NCBI RefSeq assembly: GCF_009665255.1
Contig: NZ_CP035687.1
Coordinates: 1,010,152 to 1,074,151, forward strand
DNA from: Vibrio metoecus
GTDB lineage: Bacteria > Pseudomonadota > Gammaproteobacteria > Enterobacterales > Vibrionaceae
Reading direction: 5' to 3'
DNA length: 64,000 nt
Positions 51,601-60,854 of the stretch are shown one piece after another. The notes beneath the pieces were generated by a model. The model had not been told where the DNA came from. It searched no databases and saw only the letters and a program-made list of their open reading frames with translations. A program made the translations under genes and the position numbers. The stretch's first letter is position 1. Each line of letters begins with the position of its first letter.

Positions 51601-51924
51601 ATGATCAGTTGGCCATGTATTCTGAAACTGGATGGTGATGATGAACTAGTTTATCTTGCATCTGAGAGTGATTTGAACCGCGAGTGTTCAAATTTGATTT
51701 TATGCCAAAATGATCGAGTTATTGATTCTGTTGGAAACACTTTTTCGATAATTATCAATGATGCAGAAGTTAATCTGGCGAATGAGCAGGTTCAAGTTAC
51801 AGCGGAACAAGCATCAAAACTTATTCAGTCGCATGAGTTTTGTCGTTCAGAGGTATGCTTGACAAAAATTCAGTTTGAGTCCGTGTTTGATGCAATTAAC
51901 TGTCTGAAATCTCAGGCTAAATAA
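51601..51924 (+). CDS. C45: DUF4144-like protein (copy of C8)
   Basis: 107 residues, the same as at 28537. The frame begins at the ATG 51601; longer frames from the attC are artefacts. Confidence 0.7.
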   Translation: MISWPCILKLDGDDELVYLASESDLNRECSNLILCQNDRVIDSVGNTFSIIINDAEVNLANEQVQVTAEQASKLIQSHEFCRSEVCLTKIQFESVFDAINCLKSQAK

Positions 51925-51927
51925 ACA

Positions 51928-52047
51928 TAACAAGGCGTTTAAGCGGGATTCATGCCGCGTGGCATTTTGGGTATGCGGTGGTTTTGGTGGTGAAAGTGAT
52001 CTGCGGAAAGTTGATTTATGCGGCACTCACCCCTTAACGCGGCGTTA
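51928..52047 (+). repeat. attC of C45 (non-VCR)
   Basis: Same as the attC of C8. Confidence 0.9.
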
Positions 52048-52459
52048 GCTTCTTGAAGCAAAATTCATCAAAGTCTGGGTTTAATTATTCTGAAGATTCA
52101 GCTTTTAGCGTTCAAGTTGCACAATTTAGCTTTTGAGTTTTGCCTGATGTTGATTTGGTAGAGCGTATTGAAATTTCAGCAGTTTCAAAGCCGCCGTAAG
52201 CTAACAAACCTCGATGCTTCCATTTTGTTGGATGCTCCACACGGAAAGTTTGGTTTCACAAAGGCTGCATCATCGCTGAAAGTGTGCTTTCTTTGTCGCG
52301 GACTCTTAACCGTGGCCAACTTAGCCTTGAGCGTTTTAAGTTTTGGCAGCTAACTTCACAGCTTTTGGCGTTGGACGTGTGTTTGAGTGATGCTTTTGCG
52401 TAAAATGTCTTTCAAGCAAATGTGTTAAAAAGCCATTGTGAAACAATAGGCTACGAAGC
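52044..52459 (+). mobile_element. C46: ORF-less cassette, family A (copy of C9)
   Basis: No gene supported; second half of the duplicated C8-C9 pair (1004 bp). Confidence 0.85.
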
Positions 52460-52582
52460 TAACAAACGCCTCAAGAGGGACTGTCAACGCGTGGCGTTTC
52501 CAGTCCCATTGAACCGCGGTGGTTACGGTTGTTGTGTTTGAGTTTAGTGGTAATGCGTTGCCAGCCCCTTAGGCGGGCGTTA
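52460..52582 (+). repeat. attC of C46 (VCR)
   Basis: Same spacer (CCATTGAACCGCGG) as the attC of C9. Confidence 0.95.
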
Positions 52583-53096
52583 TGCTTAATCCATAAAAAT
52601 CAGTAGGTTGTGTTATCGGTTTCTTTGGCATTTCGTTTAGGTTTTGTCGGCAATTCAATATTGTTTTTCGTTGCCTAATGAAGCTGCAATGTGTCTGGCG
52701 CTGTAAATTTTGAGTGATTGCCTCATTGGGTTTTTGAGTCCACGCGAGGTGAGTTTTGCTCTCTCAAGTCGCTTTGACCAATTTGGTGCCTTTACTTATG
52801 GGCTGAAAGTTCGTCGGCAATTGAGCATTGTTTTTCGCTGCCTAATGAAACGGCAATGTGTCTGTTGCTGTAAGTATCAGTGTGATTGCCTTATTGAGTT
52901 ATCGTGCCCATGTGTGGTGAGTTGGTTTGTCGGAGAGGGTTTCCACATTAGCCTGGCTGCTAAATGAAAGCCTGCATTGGTCAGTTCATAGGTAAAAGTT
53001 GAGCCAGTTCTAATTCAAGAAAATTCAAGGTTTAGTCAATGATTTCAGTGAGTTATTCTTGAGTTGGTTTAAATGTAAAGTGTTGAAGCTTAAGCA
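52579..53096 (+). mobile_element. C47: ORF-less cassette, family B
   Basis: No gene supported. An 85-codon frame at 52710 has no ribosome site. Confidence 0.85.
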
Positions 53097-53218
53097 TAAC
53101 AAACGCCTCAAGAGGGACTGTCAACGCGCGGCGTTTCCAGTCCCATTGAGCCGCGGTGGTTGCAGTTGATGTGTTTGAGTTTTGTGGTATGCGTTGCCAG
53201 CCCCTTAGGCGGGCGTTA
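53097..53218 (+). repeat. attC of C47 (VCR)
   Basis: Left arm TAAGCATAAC. Confidence 0.95.
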
Positions 53219-53236
53219 TGCGTAAATGGAGGAAAC

Positions 53237-53734
53237 ATGGAAAATCAGGGAAAACTGTTCTTCTTCTGTGGCAAGATGGGAGCAGGTAAATCAACTAAAT
53301 CCAAGGTTATTGCTGCTGAAAATAGTGCAGTCCTAATTTCAGAAGATGATTGGTTGTCAGCTCATTATCCCTCACAAATTCAAACGTTTGACGATTACAT
53401 TAAGTACTCAAGCCTCATAAAGCCTTTCATTAAAAGTCATGTTCAAAACTTGCTAAATGTTGGGGTTAACGTTGTCATGGATTTTCCAGCGAATACTATT
53501 AAGCAAAGAGCTTGGTTCGTATCACTGTGCGTCGAAGTAGGTAGTGAGCATGAGCTTTGGTATTTAGACTTAACAGATGAGCAATGTTTGTCCCAAGTTG
53601 CTAAGCGCCGAGTTGAGCAACCAGAAAGAGCTAAGTTTGACACAGAGGCTGTATTTCATCATGTGACCCAGTATTTTGAAGCTCCAACAGCGAGTGAAAA
53701 TATCAATCTTGTACGTGTGGGAGAATACGCATAA
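53237..53734 (+). CDS. C48: P-loop ATPase/kinase of the AAA_33 type
   Basis: ATG at 53237 with GGAGGAAAC upstream gives 165 residues. Walker A is FFFCGKMGAGKSTKSK (near residue 14). The acidic pair SEDDWL and the later VVMDFPANTIKQRAWF and RVEQPERAKFDTEA segments are typical of small-molecule or zeta-toxin-like kinases. The substrate is unknown; antibiotic, sugar-nucleotide or RNA-end phosphorylation are all conceivable. The stop is in the attC. Confidence 0.82.
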   Translation: MENQGKLFFFCGKMGAGKSTKSKVIAAENSAVLISEDDWLSAHYPSQIQTFDDYIKYSSLIKPFIKSHVQNLLNVGVNVVMDFPANTIKQRAWFVSLCVEVGSEHELWYLDLTDEQCLSQVAKRRVEQPERAKFDTEAVFHHVTQYFEAPTASENINLVRVGEYA

Positions 53735-53852
53735 CAAAGCGTTTAAGTGGGATTTGGCACGCGTGGCATTTTCAGTTTGCGTTGAGTTTGGTGGTTACGG
53801 CACAGTGCGGTAGCTTTTGTATTTCGTGCCTGCACCCCTTAACGCGGCGTTA
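53732..53852 (+). repeat. attC of C48 (non-VCR)
   Basis: It opens TAACAAAGCGTTTAAGTGGG and ends GCACCCCTTAACGCGGCGTTA; left arm TACGCATAAC mirrors GTTATGCGTA. Confidence 0.9.
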
Positions 53853-53901
53853 TAACACAGAATCAATTCCTTGCTCGGAAATCTCAATTGAACTACTATT
53901 C

Positions 53902-53917
53902 GTACATTAAATTGTAC
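53902..53917. promoter_or_regulatory. C49: operator-like palindrome before the antitoxin gene
   Basis: GTACATTAAATTGTAC has inverted GTAC ends and an AT-rich centre, 16 bp before the antitoxin start. It is a likely binding site for the antitoxin-toxin complex. Confidence 0.45.
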
Positions 53918-53932
53918 CAAATGGAGTTCATT

Positions 53933-54214
53933 ATGAGCCGTATTCGCCTTGATCAAGATATTCAGCCTTTGTCTGAGTTCCGTGCTGGCGTTGCATCATT
54001 TATCAAACAGATCAATGAAACTCGCCGACCATTGGTTATTACACAACGAGGTAAAGGTGTAGCCGTTGTTCTTGACGTTGCGGAGTATGAAGCAATGCAA
54101 GAGAAAATCGAATTACTCGAAGAAATGCGTACTGCAGAAGCTCAATTGGCTGCAGGTTTAGGTATATCAAACGAAGATGCTCGTTCACAAGTTCTGGGGC
54201 GCATCATCAAATGA
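53933..54214 (+). CDS. C49: Phd/YefM-family antitoxin
   Basis: ATG at 53933 after TGGAGTTCATT gives 93 residues. The fold is Phd/YefM: IQPLSEFRAGVASFIKQINE, RRPLVITQRGKGVAVVLDVAEYEAM, then a helical toxin-binding tail. It autoregulates with its toxin, whose start overlaps by 4 bp. Confidence 0.88.
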   Translation: MSRIRLDQDIQPLSEFRAGVASFIKQINETRRPLVITQRGKGVAVVLDVAEYEAMQEKIELLEEMRTAEAQLAAGLGISNEDARSQVLGRIIK

Positions 54215-54498
54215 AAGTAGTTTGGTCACCTCTAGCGTTACAAAAACTGGGTGATGCCGCAGAGTTTATTGCTTTGGATAACCCATCAGCTGCAGAAAAG
54301 TGGGTGAATGAAGTATTCGACAAAACGGAATTGCTCGGCTCAATGCCAGAAATGGGCCGCATGGTTCCTGAAATGCCTCATACGAACTACCGTGAAATAA
54401 TTTTTGGTCATTACCGCATTATTTATAGTTTGAGCCACGAAATCCGCGTTCTAACAGTTCGTAACTGTCGTCAATTGCTCACGGAACATGATGTGTGA
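54211..54498 (+). CDS. C49: RelE/ParE-family toxin
   Basis: The 95-residue protein has the RelE/ParE pattern VVWSPLALQKLGDAAEFIAL, MPEMGRMVPEMPHTNYREII, FGHYRIIYSL and IRVLTVRNCRQLL. The REIIFGHYRIIY core is typical of ParE-like members paired with Phd-type antitoxins. The target (gyrase or ribosome-bound mRNA) is not decided by sequence. Confidence 0.88.
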   Translation: MKVVWSPLALQKLGDAAEFIALDNPSAAEKWVNEVFDKTELLGSMPEMGRMVPEMPHTNYREIIFGHYRIIYSLSHEIRVLTVRNCRQLLTEHDV

Positions 54499-54508
54499 AA
54501 CTGTGTTA

Positions 54509-54631
54509 TAACAAACGCCTCAAGAGGGACTGTCAACGCGTAGCGTTTCCAGTCCCATTGAGCCGCGGTGGTTACGATTGTTGTGTTTGAGTTTAGTGGT
54601 AATGCGTTGTCAGCCCCTTAGGCGGGCGTTA
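54509..54631 (+). repeat. attC of C49 (VCR)
   Basis: Left arm CTGTGTTATAAC mirrors 12 bases GTTATAACACAG; reads CGCGTAGCG. Confidence 0.95.
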
Positions 54632-55034
54632 GCTTCTTAAAGGCTAGAATCATCAAAATCCAAACTTAATTGTTCTAAAAAATCAGCTTTTAGTGTTCAA
54701 ATTGCACAATTTGGCATTTGAATTTTGCTAGATACTGATTTGGTAGAAAGTGTTGGAAGTTCCGCAGCTTCAAAGCTGCTGAAAACCATCAAACCTCGAT
54801 GCTTCAATGTTGTTGGATGTTCAACACGGTCAGTTTGGTTTCATAAAAGGCTGCATCATCGCTGTGATCTTGCTTTCTTTGTCGTGGACTCTTAACCGTG
54901 GCCAACTTAGCCTTGATCGTTTTGAATTTTGGCTGCCAACGTCACAGCTTTTGGTGTTGGACGTGTGTTTGTGTGATGCTTTTGCGTAAAATGTCTTTCA
55001 TAAAAAGCCATTGTGAAACAATAGGCTACGAAGC
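54628..55034 (+). mobile_element. C50: ORF-less cassette, family A
   Basis: No gene supported. The tail is ~10 bp shorter (TTTCATAAAAAGCC). Confidence 0.85.
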
Positions 55035-55157
55035 TAACAAACGCCTCAAGAGTGACTGTCAACGCGTGGCGTTTCCAGTCCCAATGAGCCGCAGTGGTTA
55101 TGGCTGTTGTGTTTGAGTTTAGTGGTAATGCGTTGTCAGCCCCTTAGGCGGGCGTTA
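55035..55157 (+). repeat. attC of C50 (VCR)
   Basis: Left arm GAAGCTAAC; reads CAAGAGTGACTG. Confidence 0.95.
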
Positions 55158-55241
55158 TAGCTTATCTCACATTTCAACCTAGACATTGCTCAATCGATGC
55201 CTCAGAGTAAATTCCAACTTTGCTCAACAAAAGGAACAAGT

Positions 55242-55631
55242 ATGTTTAGTCACATCATGATCGGCTCAAATGATATTGAAAAATCAAAGGTTTTCTATGA
55301 TGCCATATTGTCGGTGTTAGGTTATCCGGCGGGTGTTATTGACGCTAAAGGTCGCTGTCTCTACATAAACCAAGAGGGTGTACTTGGTATTACGAAACCA
55401 GTGAATGGCGAACCTGCGACGCATGGTAATGGGATGACAATTGGCTTTAAAGTTAGTAGTCCAGAGTTAGTAGAAGCATGGCATGCAGCCGGTTTAGCAA
55501 ATTGTGGTGTGGCTTGTGAAGATCCTCCGGGTATCAGAGTGAGCGGACAAAGAAAAATGTATTTAGCTTATTTACGAGATCCTGCAGGTAATAAGCTATG
55601 TGCAACACATCATATTTCCACGGGCAACTAA
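55242..55631 (+). CDS. C51: VOC-fold protein, copy 3 of 3
   Basis: 129 residues, differing from C25 at LANCGVACE (Cys for Gly). The leader is the same as that of C25. Confidence 0.88.
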   Translation: MFSHIMIGSNDIEKSKVFYDAILSVLGYPAGVIDAKGRCLYINQEGVLGITKPVNGEPATHGNGMTIGFKVSSPELVEAWHAAGLANCGVACEDPPGIRVSGQRKMYLAYLRDPAGNKLCATHHISTGN

Positions 55632-55642
55632 AAGCACCGCTA

Positions 55643-55765
55643 TAACAAACGCCTCAAGAGGGACTGTCAACGCGCGGCGTTTCCAGTCCCATTGAGCCGC
55701 GGTGGTTGCAGTTGTTGTGTTTGAGTTTAGTGTTAATGCGTTGCCAGCCCCTTAGGCGGGCGTTA
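55643..55765 (+). repeat. attC of C51 (VCR)
   Basis: Left arm GCTATAAC. Confidence 0.95.
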
Positions 55766-55786
55766 TGAGGCTATAGGAAAACAAAG

Positions 55787-56173
55787 ATGAATCACGATGA
55801 GTTCAACCAATTTTGTCGTTCCTTTCCTGCTACTACATACGTAGTGCAATGGGGTGGCTCTCATGTTTGGAAAGTGGCTGGAAAAGTGTTTTCTATTGGC
55901 AGTATCGGCAAGGATCAGCACCCCGTTTTTACTTTCAAAACATCGGATTTGAACTTTGATTATCTGAGTGAGCACGATGGTTATATTCCCGCCCCTTACT
56001 TCGCCAACCGAGGTATGAAGTGGATCCAACAAACGGAGACGTCAGGTGTATTAGACGAAGAGTTGAAGTATTACTTGTCTGAGTCCTACCGTCTTGTTGT
56101 GCTCGGGCTTAGTAAAAGGTTACAGAAAGAGTTGGGAATTACGCCAAGAGCAGGCGGTGAATCGGCCTCATAA
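55787..56173 (+). CDS. C52: MmcQ/YjbR-family protein
   Basis: The 128-residue protein begins MNHDEFNQFCRSFPATTYVV and contains GGSHVWKVAGKVFSIGSI, FTFKTSDLNFDYLSEH, the GYIPAPYFANRGMKWIQ block and a final DEELKYYLSESYRLV helix: the YjbR (CyaY-like) pattern. Such proteins may bind DNA or act in single-domain adaptors; no function is settled. The TAA stop is in the attC. Confidence 0.85.
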   Translation: MNHDEFNQFCRSFPATTYVVQWGGSHVWKVAGKVFSIGSIGKDQHPVFTFKTSDLNFDYLSEHDGYIPAPYFANRGMKWIQQTETSGVLDEELKYYLSESYRLVVLGLSKRLQKELGITPRAGGESAS

Positions 56174-56293
56174 CAAACGCCTCAAGAGGGACTGTCAACG
56201 CGTGGCGTTTCCAGTCCCATTGAGCCGCGGTGGTTTCGGTTGTTGTGTTTGAGTTTAGTGGTAATGCGTTGCCAGCCCCTTAGGCGGGCGTTA
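56171..56293 (+). repeat. attC of C52 (VCR)
   Basis: Left arm GCCTCATAAC mirrors GTTATGAGGC. Confidence 0.95.
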
Positions 56294-56706
56294 GCTTCTT
56301 AAAGCAAAAATCATCAAAATCTGGGTTTAATTGTCCTAAAAATTCAGATTTTAGCGTTCAAATTGCACAATTTGGCTTTTGAGCTTTTCTTGATGCTGAT
56401 TTGGTCGAACGTGTTGAAAGTTCAGTGGGTGCAAAGTCGCTGAAAACTAGTAAGCCTCGATGCTTCAACGTTGTTGGATGTTCCGCTCGGAAAGTTTTAT
56501 TTCACAAAATGCTGCATCATCGCTGTGATCTTGCTTTCTTTGTCGCGGACTCTTAACCGTGGCCAACTTAGCCTTGAGCGTTTTGAGTTTTGGCAGCCAA
56601 CTTCACAGCTTTTGGTGTTGGACGTGTGTTTGCTTGATGCTTTTGCGTAAAAACACTTTCAAGCAAAGGTGTTTAAAAGTTATTTTGAAACAATAGGCTA
56701 CGAAGC
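56290..56706 (+). mobile_element. C53: ORF-less cassette, family A
   Basis: No gene supported. First of three family A cassettes in a row (C53-C55), none identical to another. Confidence 0.85.
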
Positions 56707-56829
56707 TAACAAACTCCTCAAGAGGGACTGTCAACGCGTGGCGTTTCCAGTCCCATTGAGCCGCGGTGGTTTCGGTTGTTGTGTTTGAGTTTAGTGTTAA
56801 TGCGTTGTCAGCCCCTTAGGCGGGCGTTA
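56707..56829 (+). repeat. attC of C53 (VCR)
   Basis: Reads TAACAAACTCCTCAAG, a change in the left inner box. Confidence 0.93.
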
Positions 56830-57242
56830 GCTTCTTAAAGGCTAAAACCATGAAAATCTAAGCTCAATTGTTCTTAAAATTCAGCTTCTAGCGTTCAAGT
56901 TGCACAATTTGGCTTTCGAGTCTTTCTGATGTTTATTTGGTAGAAAGTGTGGAATGCTCAGCAGTTTCAAAGTCGTTGAAAACCATCAAACCTCGATACT
57001 TCAATGTTGTTGGATGCTCCACTCGGCCAGTTTGGTTTCACAAAAGGCAGCATCATCGCTGTGATCTGGCTTTCTTTGTCGCGGACTCTTAACCGTGGCT
57101 AACTTAGCCTTGATCGTTTTGAGATTTGGCAGTCAACGTCACAGCTTTTGGCGTTGGACGTGTGTTTGTGTGATGCTTTTGCGTAAAATGCCTTTCACGA
57201 AAATGTGTTAAAAAGTCATTGTTAAACAATAAGCTACGAAGC
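56826..57242 (+). mobile_element. C54: ORF-less cassette, family A
   Basis: No gene supported. Confidence 0.85.
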
Positions 57243-57364
57243 TAACAAACGCCTCAAGAGGGACTGTCAACGCGCGGCGTTTCCAGTCCCATTGAGCCGC
57301 GGTGGTTACGGTTGTTGTGTTTGAGTTTAGTGCAATGCGTTGCCAGCCCCTTAGGCGGGCGTTA
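57243..57364 (+). repeat. attC of C54 (VCR)
   Basis: Left arm GAAGCTAAC. Confidence 0.95.
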
Positions 57365-57776
57365 GCTTCTTAAAGGCTAAAATCATCAAAATCCAAACTT
57401 CTTGTTCTGAAAAATCAGCTTTTAGTGTTCAAATTGCACAATTTGGCATTTGAATTTTGCTAGATGCTGATTTGGTGGAAAGTGTTGGAAGTTCCGCGGT
57501 TTCAAAGCCGCTGAAAGCCAACAAGTCTCGATGCTTCAATGTTGTTGGATGTTCAACACTGGCAGCTTGGTTTCACAAAAAGCAGCATCGTCGCTGAAAT
57601 CGTGCTTCTTTGTCGGAAATGCGGTAAGTGGCCAACTTAACCTTGAACGCTGCAAGTTTTGGCAGCTCACTTCACAGCTTTTGGCGTTGGACGTGTGTTT
57701 GAGTGATGCTTTTGCGTAAAATGCATTTCAAGCAAATGTGTTTAAAAAGTCATAGTTAAACAATGGGCTACGAAGC
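57361..57776 (+). mobile_element. C55: ORF-less cassette, family A (C39 subtype)
   Basis: No gene supported. A 1-bp deletion (GTGCTTCTTTG) relative to sister copies argues against a conserved reading frame. Confidence 0.85.
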
Positions 57777-57899
57777 TAACAAACGCCTCAAGAGGGACTG
57801 TCAACGCGTAGCGTTTCCAGTCCCATTGAGCCGCGGTGGTTTTGGTTGTTGTGTTTGAGTTTAGTGGTAGTGCGTTGCCAGCCCCTTAGGCGGGCGTTA
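57777..57899 (+). repeat. attC of C55 (VCR)
   Basis: Left arm GAAGCTAAC. Confidence 0.95.
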
Positions 57900-57948
57900 A
57901 CTGGCAAAATGGAAATGCCAAAAGCATCTGAGCAAAAGGAGTTTGCAA

Positions 57949-58110
57949 ATGTTTCGTTGTGGGCAATGCCGTCATTTCGAAAGAGCTAAAAATAATCTCA
58001 AGGATCTTTGTGGTGCTTGGGAACAACCTACGACTGCAACGCGTGAAGCTTGTGGATTTTTCATGCTCAGAAAACCAGCCCGAGATGTGAAAACACCAAA
58101 CGAAGAGTAG
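57949..58110 (+). CDS. C56: 53-residue cysteine-containing protein (paralogue of C28)
   Basis: Same four-cysteine protein as at 40591 with Arg for Lys near residue 12 (HFERAKNN). The ribosome site AAAGGAG and flanks are conserved. Confidence 0.7.
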   Translation: MFRCGQCRHFERAKNNLKDLCGAWEQPTTATREACGFFMLRKPARDVKTPNEE

Positions 58111-58166
58111 AGTAATCTTCTTTGTTTTGGTTAAAAGTGCAGTGAAAATCATAAGCACTGGCCAGT

Positions 58167-58289
58167 TAACAAACGCCTCAAGCGGGACTGTCAACGCGCG
58201 GCGTTTCCAGTCCCATTGAGCCGCGGTGGTTTCGGTTGTTGTGTTTGAGTTTAGTGGTAATGCGTTGCCAGCCCCTTAGGCGGGCGTTA
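58167..58289 (+). repeat. attC of C56 (VCR)
   Basis: Left arm GCCAGTTAAC; reads CTCAAGCGGGAC. Confidence 0.95.
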
Positions 58290-58369
58290 GCTCTCTTTCA
58301 AAGTTCATCGTGGAGTCCAAAAAACTAAGCTGGATTTGAAATTTTTTTAGCGATATTTCAGGAGATAGT

Positions 58370-58612
58370 ATGAGCACAAGGTTTTGTGAAAAGTGTGGGA
58401 AGAACACTGAACATAAAGAAGTGATGAAGCAAAAGCCATCAAAGTACGGTAAGTCCAAAAGAGAGCAGTTCAAAGCATTTCTAGATGGATTTTTTAGTAG
58501 TTCGGCAGCCTCTTTACCTGGTGGCATTTCGTTAGAATTAACAGATAGATATGTTGTTTGTGCTATTTGTGGCAGCGCAACTTTAGAAAATCATGGTGAA
58601 CAATTTCAGTAA
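58370..58612 (+). CDS. C57: zinc-ribbon protein (paralogue of C34)
   Basis: 80 residues with both CxxC pairs, one Val-to-Ile change from C34. The untranslated leader has diverged more (CCAAAAAACTAAGC...) than the coding part, which suggests selection on the protein. Confidence 0.75.
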   Translation: MSTRFCEKCGKNTEHKEVMKQKPSKYGKSKREQFKAFLDGFFSSSAASLPGGISLELTDRYVVCAICGSATLENHGEQFQ

Positions 58613-58633
58613 CTTATTCGCTAAGCAGAGAGC

Positions 58634-58755
58634 TAACAAACGCCTCAAGAGGGACTGTCAACGCGCGGCGTTTCCAGTCCCAATAGGCTGCGGTGGTTAC
58701 GGCTGTTGTGTTTGAGTTTAGTGTTATGCGTTGCCAGCCCCTTAGGCGGGCGTTA
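58634..58755 (+). repeat. attC of C57 (VCR)
   Basis: Left arm GAGAGCTAAC. Confidence 0.95.
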
Positions 58756-59269
58756 TGCTTAATCCATTAAAATCAAGTGTTTGTGGTTTTCGTTCCCTTT
58801 GGCATTTTGTTCAGGTTTTGTCGGCAATTCAATATTGTTCGTCGCTGCCTAACGAAGCGGCAATGTTTCTGGCGCTGTAACTTCTGAGTGATTGCCTCAT
58901 TGGGTTGTTGAGTCTGCGCGAGGTGAGTTTGGCTCTCTCAAGTCGCTTTGAGCCGTTTGGTGCCTTTACTTATAGGCTGAAAGTCTGTCGGCAATTGAGC
59001 ATTGTTTTGCGCTGCCTAATGAAACAGCAATGTGTCTGTCGCTTTAAGTTTCAGCATCATTGCCTCATTGAGTTATTGTGCTCATGCGTGGTGAGTAAGT
59101 TTGTCGGAGAGAGTTTCTACATTGGCTGATTTGTAGGATGAAACTCTGCATTGGTCAGTTCATAAGTAAACTTTGATTCAGTTCCAATTCGAGAAACTCT
59201 ATGGTTTGGCTAATATTTCAATGGTTTATTTTTGAGTTGTTTCAAGTGTAAAGTGTTGAAGCTTAAGCA
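58752..59269 (+). mobile_element. C58: ORF-less cassette, family B (C26 subtype)
   Basis: No gene supported. A 74-codon frame at 58905 lacks a ribosome site. Confidence 0.85.
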
Positions 59270-59390
59270 TAACAAACGCCTCAAAGGGACTGCCAACGCG
59301 TGGCGTTTCCAGTCCCAATGAGCCGCAGTGGTTTCGGTTGTTGTGTTTGAGTTTAGTGTTATGCGTTGCCAGCCCCTTAGGCGGGCGTTA
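59270..59390 (+). repeat. attC of C58 (VCR, shortened left stem)
   Basis: CTCAAAGGGACTGCC variant, as in C21 and C27. Confidence 0.93.
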
Positions 59391-60085
59391 TGCTGCTACG
59401 AATCTATATGCAACTTGGTTGTTTCAAAGTAGAATACGCCACCTTTTGTATCAACGTATTTTGTATGAGATTCGAAAAACTTAATCAGAAAGCATTTTCA
59501 GCAATTTTAATCACGGCTTTGGCACTTTTGTCATTAGCTGCATACTTTGGGGCTTCCGATAACTTTTTAGTTGGAAATCTCACCCCCGAGTTAATGGGCG
59601 TTTGTATTGAGCTGTTAATCATCCTTTGGGTGTTTGATCGTTGGCAAGAAAATAGTAAGAAAAAGAAGTTAGTTTCCTTGGAGCGACGTTTACGTGAGTA
59701 CTTGATCTTTTTTCTAAAGCACAGCTTTAAAAATGTTCCTCAGGAATATCGAGTTGGCAGATTCTTCGGGAAGGATCATGAAAAGAATATCGAGCAGATC
59801 GATAATCTTATCCAGTACGTTAAATCTAACGGTTTAGATGAAGCTGCTTTAACCTCTATCCAACAGCATTGCATGAGAGAGTCTCGTACGTTAGAGAATT
59901 TGCTACCCGTAGCATCTGAACTGACTAATGAGCACTTCAAAGCATGGTGCCGTATAGTTTATTTCATTAACTCTATAGCTGGTTCACAAGAGCCAATCAG
60001 CAAGTCGACGATAGACATCCTGCAAAACATCAAACGTTTTGACAGTGAATCATTTAAAAGAAAGCTATATGTAGACGGTGAATAA
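59390..60085 (+). CDS. C59: hypothetical two-pass membrane protein
   Basis: The frame opens at the boundary ATG (59390, in GTTATG); alternative in-frame starts are 59408 and 59465 (MRFEKLNQK), and none has a clear ribosome site. Two hydrophobic segments (ILITALALLSLAAYFG and LMGVCIELLIILWVF) lie near residues 37-80, followed by a ~150-residue charged cytosolic domain (RWQENSKKKKLVSLERRLRE ...). This compact 2TM plus helical domain has no recognised catalytic motif; a membrane-sensing or effector role is possible. Confidence 0.65.
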   Translation: MLLRIYMQLGCFKVEYATFCINVFCMRFEKLNQKAFSAILITALALLSLAAYFGASDNFLVGNLTPELMGVCIELLIILWVFDRWQENSKKKKLVSLERRLREYLIFFLKHSFKNVPQEYRVGRFFGKDHEKNIEQIDNLIQYVKSNGLDEAALTSIQQHCMRESRTLENLLPVASELTNEHFKAWCRIVYFINSIAGSQEPISKSTIDILQNIKRFDSESFKRKLYVDGE

Positions 60086-60091
60086 TCAGCA

Positions 60092-60214
60092 TAACAAACG
60101 CCTCAAGAGGGACTGTCAACGCGTGGCGTTTCCAGTCCCATTGAGCCGCGGTGGTTACGGTTGTTGTGATTGAGTTTAGTGGTAATGCGTTGCCAGCCCC
60201 TTAGGCGGGCGTTA
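60092..60214 (+). repeat. attC of C59 (VCR)
   Basis: Left arm CAGCATAAC mirrors GTTATGCTG. Confidence 0.95.
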
Positions 60215-60293
60215 GGGCTAAACTTTGTCGACCACCGAATCGTCATGATATATTACCTGTTACTTTCAAATGCTTAATGTGTAGGGGCATACA

Positions 60294-60737
60294 GTGTCGA
60301 ATAAGGCAGCTTACAAAAAATCTAGAAAGGTAATTCTAAAATTATTAAACGATAGTTTTCCGACTCCTGTGGATATCGATATATTTTACATTGAAGGCAA
60401 AACCCCACCCTCTGACAGAAAGCTAAAAAATTACAACGATGTTATGCGCTCATGGGATAATGGATATAGTTTTGATGACAATCCAATACAGAATGAGCTC
60501 TATATATACAGAGAGACATTGAGAGTTTTAGTGGATGAAGGCTTGGTGAGTCACGAAACAGAAGATAAGGACAATCGGAGACTGTACGTGCGTTGTAAGC
60601 TGACACCTAAAGGACAAAATTCAAGTTTCGCAAGTGATTCTGAGATACTAATGCTGGAGCCAAACTTTTATGGAATTGGAATTAGGCTCAGAGTGTTACT
60701 TAGGAAGTTGGGTGCCTTGTTTGGAATAAAGCCCTAA
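60294..60737 (+). CDS. C60: hypothetical protein with winged-helix-like segment
   Basis: A GTG at 60294 with TAGGGGC upstream gives 147 residues. The stretch ETLRVLVDEGLVSHETEDKD and NRRLYVRCKLTPKG look like a winged helix (recognition helix, then a beta wing). The C-terminus is basic and hydrophobic (RVLLRKLGALFGIKP). It may be a small DNA-binding protein. The stop TAA is in the attC. Confidence 0.6.
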   Translation: MSNKAAYKKSRKVILKLLNDSFPTPVDIDIFYIEGKTPPSDRKLKNYNDVMRSWDNGYSFDDNPIQNELYIYRETLRVLVDEGLVSHETEDKDNRRLYVRCKLTPKGQNSSFASDSEILMLEPNFYGIGIRLRVLLRKLGALFGIKP

Positions 60738-60854
60738 CAAGCGCTTCAAGAGGGACAGCCAACGCGTGGCATTTTTATCATGCGTTGGGTTTCGTGCTTA
60801 TGGTGTTATGCGGAAAGTTGGTAGTAGCGTTGTCTGCCCCTTAAGCGGGCGTTA
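60735..60854 (+). repeat. attC of C60 (non-VCR)
   Basis: It opens TAACAAGCGCTTCAAGAGGG, with ACAGCCAACGCG and GTTGTCTGCCCCTTAAGCGGGCGTTA, a type shared with C63; left arm AGCCCTAAC mirrors GTTAGGGCT. Confidence 0.9.
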
